Shown piece by piece: positions 6,424 through 8,134 of a DNA stretch of 8,134 bases (within the stretch, counting starts at the first letter, position 1; each line of letters begins with the position of its first letter). Under the pieces are notes generated by a model. That model had not been told where the DNA came from. It did not search any database and was given only the letters and a program-made list of their open reading frames with translations. The position numbers and the translations under genes were made by a program. The stretch comes from an uncultured Lachnospiraceae bacterium (GTDB lineage Bacteria; Bacillota; Clostridia; Lachnospirales; Lachnospiraceae), in the NCBI GenBank assembly GCA_947565255.1, contig CANOFI010000093.1:1-8134 (forward strand), given 5' to 3'.

Positions 6424-7205
6424 GTTCGGGTAAGGGAGTGGAGATAATTCCTTTGCTGATTGTTTGTTTAGTAAGTTTTTATCTGCTCAGCAGGAAGAAA
6501 AACAAGTATGAACGTAATTTAAAGGAAAGGGAAACAGAAATGGTTGGTATTTATGATACGGCATACCAGGCATTGCTTGCAGAGGCAAGGAAGAAACAGA
6601 ATGATTACCAGAAACATATGCTGGCCATTTATTACATGGGCCTTACGGCAGATTCAAAGGAGGAATTGGTGAACAGACAGGTAAGCTATGCAGATAATCT
6701 GGAAACAGTGGGAAAATTTGATTCTATATTAACAGACTGTGAAAATCCCACTCTGGCGGGATATTTGTATTACAAATGCACGGCTGTGGAAAATGCTGAC
6801 ATTGTAATTGATTATGTTATCTGTGTCGGGAAAGCCCGGTGTATGCTATCCGTGTATCAGATAATCGAGATGCTGACAATTTTTATGGATTATGCGGTAG
6901 AATCTCTTTCTGACAGACAGGCAGAGTACAAAAGGCTGATGCTGAAGCTGGAGGAGGATGAGGAAAAAATAGTTTTTGAGGTGGGAAATCCTGAGGAACA
7001 GATGTCAGAAGAAAAGCTGGATAAGTTTTTTAAGGAAAAATGTGCTTCGCAGGGAGAAAAACAGGACACCGGCTTATCCCATGCAAAACAGATGATTGAG
7101 GAAAATAAGCTGCAGCTGACGATATCAAACAATAGAAGGGACGGTTTAAACTGGCGTATATTCCGTGTTGTCATTGATAAAAATAAAAATGCAGCCGGCA
7201 GATAA
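6405..7205 (+). CDS. Degenerate GHKL-type sensor kinase-like membrane protein (probable pseudokinase)
   Basis: A 266-residue protein with one N-terminal membrane helix (about 12-30), a basic stop-transfer stretch (RKKNK), a helical dimerisation-like region (about 36-95) and a GHKL/HATPase-like domain (about 105-260). The outline fits AgrC/SpoOB-type kinases. ARKKQ-N66-DYQKH71 corresponds to the family's RxxxHDYxNH motif, but the phospho-acceptor position is N66. LTIFMDYAVES (157-167) fits the N box LxNLxDNAxEA, yet both Asn are replaced (I159, Y163). A VGNP motif (N195) fits the G1 region, and TGLSHAKQM (G223 onward) resembles G2 but reads QDTG where GxG is expected. Loss at three motifs in an intact frame with a good RBS (AGGAGA, eight bases before ATG) suggests a non-catalytic but expressed protein. 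No response regulator is adjacent. The family assignment is by eye; it could also be a distant scaffold-type relative. Confidence 0.72.
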   Translation: MGYLFLSSGKGVEIIPLLIVCLVSFYLLSRKKNKYERNLKERETEMVGIYDTAYQALLAEARKKQNDYQKHMLAIYYMGLTADSKEELVNRQVSYADNLETVGKFDSILTDCENPTLAGYLYYKCTAVENADIVIDYVICVGKARCMLSVYQIIEMLTIFMDYAVESLSDRQAEYKRLMLKLEEDEEKIVFEVGNPEEQMSEEKLDKFFKEKCASQGEKQDTGLSHAKQMIEENKLQLTISNNRRDGLNWRIFRVVIDKNKNAAGR

Positions 7206-7265
7206 TCGTTTCCGCGGGAGTAGACAAGCCATAGCAGGTCTATATGGTTTACATAATTTTTTAAA

Positions 7266-7670
7266 TCAGCCTCTGGCTGGAGGGGCTTTTGTATATTTTT
7301 CTGCAAAAGCCTGATATATCCGGTCGTATTGTTCGTTATTCGTGCGGCTTGCACGCAGCGTTTCATGAAGATTCAGATTGTGTCCGGCTGTGTCTATGAC
7401 ACAGCCGGCAATGTTTGAGCAGTGGTCGGCAGTGCGTTTTAAATTTGTGAGGAGGTCAGACCATACAAATCCAACCACAATATTGCAGTTTCCTTTTTGC
7501 ATGCGGCGGATGTGGTGTGTGCGGAACTGCTCTTTAAGTCCGTCAATCACCTGTTCTAAGGGCTCTACCTTATGTGCGCTGTCCAGATTATTGTGAATAA
7601 ATGCATCCAGCGACAGATCCATAATTTCTGAGACGGCATCGCAGAGGGTGTTCAGTTCCCTGGCTGGATA
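7266..7670 (-). pseudogene. 3' fragment of a Na/Pi-cotransporter-family gene (PhoU-like domain)
   Basis: Read on the minus strand, the frame runs from about 7670 to a TGA stop at 7266-7268. It carries the PhoU-like C-terminal domain of PNaS/NptA-type sodium-phosphate cotransporter proteins: ARELNTLCDAVSEIMDLSLDAF, then A-x-x-VEPLEQVIDGLKEQF, HIRRMQKGNC and ADHCSNIA, the metal-site helix typical of the family. ATG at 7622 is only an internal Met; homology continues upstream to at least the ARELNTL segment (about 7665), and the frame meets a stop near 7737. The membrane transport domains, several hundred residues in full-length relatives, are absent; plus-strand LacI-like sequence begins instead. 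Without its promoter and transport domain it should not function as a transporter. Could be an assembly artefact rather than a true pseudogene. Confidence 0.8.
7268..7297 (+). terminator. Intrinsic terminator downstream of the kinase-like gene
   Basis: AGCCTCT (7268-7274), loop GGCTGG, AGGGGCT (7281-7287), with one G-T pair, followed by TTTGTATATTTTT. It lies about 60 bases after the stop codon. On the other strand the same bases encode the last residues of the transporter fragment, so the two elements overlap tail to tail. Confidence 0.65.
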
Positions 7671-8065
7671 TGAATCCGCTCTATATCTGTGAGGATATTC
7701 TGCATGTGAACGGCGGAAAAAATGCGGTGGACGAGCTTATTGCGCGCTGCGAAAGAGCGGGCGTGTGCCTTCCGACAGCGATGTTTGTGTTTATAACGGA
7801 GATGACGGTGGGGGTCATGCATGAACTGGCGCTGAACGGGATCCGGGTTCCGGAGAATATGGAAATCGTCTCCTACGGAGACAACTTTATGGAGGAACAG
7901 ATGCTTCCCTCCGTCACGGCGGTAAAAATGGAAGTGGAAGAAATGGGGAAAAAGTGCCTGGAGACGGTCATGCAGCTGATACAGTCCGGCGCAAGGGAGC
8001 CTTCCGTCAGCCTGTTTCCCACGCCGCTGATCGTGCGCATGAGCTGCGGAGGGTTTCCGGAATAA
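7670..8065 (+). pseudogene. 3' fragment of a LacI-family transcriptional regulator (sugar-binding domain)
   Basis: The frame encodes about the last 130 residues of a LacI-type periplasmic-binding-like domain. Recognisable parts are the NGGKNAVDELIARC helix, the PTAMFVFITEMTVGVMHELALNGIRVPENMEIVSYGDN segment, which fits the family pattern 'AxGxxxALxxxGxxVPxDxxVxGxDD', then PSVTAVKMEVEEMGKKCLE and the terminal IVRMSC. The helix-turn-helix DNA-binding domain and the first half of the ligand-binding domain are missing. The ATG at 7670 has no ribosome binding site and upstream in-frame codons do not resemble LacI, so it is a gene remnant, not a small gene. GC is about 54% (7681-8040) against about 47% in the neighbouring transporter fragment. 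A GntR-AraR type regulator with the same C-terminal domain is an alternative. Confidence 0.8.
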
Positions 8066-8096
8066 ACAAAAGATAAAATAAAAATGCGTAAAACCC

Positions 8097-8130
8097 AAAG
8101 GCAGCAGGCGGAAAACCTGCTGCCTTTTAT
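8097..8130 (+). terminator. Intrinsic terminator downstream of the LacI-like fragment
   Basis: A perfect 12-pair stem, AAAGGCAGCAGG (8097-8108) with CCTGCTGCCTTT (8116-8127), has the seven-base loop CGGAAAA and ends in TTTTAT. It is symmetrical enough to work in both directions. It lies about 30 bases after the stop and fits as the native end of the former regulator gene. Confidence 0.8.
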
Positions 8131-8134
8131 CGTG

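Noticed and set aside
7670..8065. The 131-codon LacI-like frame as an intact small gene
   Set aside because: It lacks the DNA-binding domain and half of the ligand-binding domain, and its ATG has no ribosome binding site.

Overview
The window looks like a chromosomal segment from a Gram-positive Clostridia-type bacterium, probably Lachnospiraceae-like. This rests on a T-box leader ahead of pheST, strong AGGAGG-type ribosome binding sites, intrinsic terminators, a four-cysteine insert in PheS and the style of the signalling proteins. The genus cannot be fixed from the sequence alone.

Layout. Bases 1-1806 (+) hold the 3' part of a membrane c-di-GMP phosphodiesterase: an extracellular dCache sensor, one membrane helix, a complete HD-GYP domain and a C-terminal receiver domain. 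The sensor carries the residue pattern of amino-acid-binding dCache domains. A promoter near 1836-1864 then drives a phenylalanine T-box leader (1883-2187) and the pheS-pheT operon (2259-5729), which encodes both subunits of phenylalanyl-tRNA synthetase and ends in an intrinsic terminator at about 5781-5831.

Bases 5832-6404 have no convincing long gene but contain inverted repeats, terminator-like hairpins on both strands and a promoter with overlapping palindromes just before the next gene. That gene (6405-7205, +) encodes a one-helix membrane protein with the outline of a GHKL-type (AgrC/SpoOB-like) sensor kinase. The expected phospho-acceptor His is Asn, both N-box Asn are lost and the G2 box is altered, so it is probably a pseudokinase. 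It ends at a terminator convergent with the next element.

The right end is a junction of two gene fragments, head to head. On the minus strand is the C-terminal PhoU-like part of a Na/Pi-cotransporter-family protein (7266 to about 7670). On the plus strand is the C-terminal third of a LacI-family sugar-binding regulator (about 7670-8065), followed by a strong hairpin terminator. Each lacks its 5' part and they meet within about 10 bases. This is either a deletion scar between divergent genes or an assembly chimera.

Taken together, pheST is ordinary housekeeping with amino-acid-responsive control. The points of interest are the predicted amino-acid-sensing c-di-GMP enzyme (with a possible internal start for a free receiver domain), the degenerate kinase with its unusual leader, the structured intergenic region and the fragment junction. 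I did not find a clear new multi-gene system.
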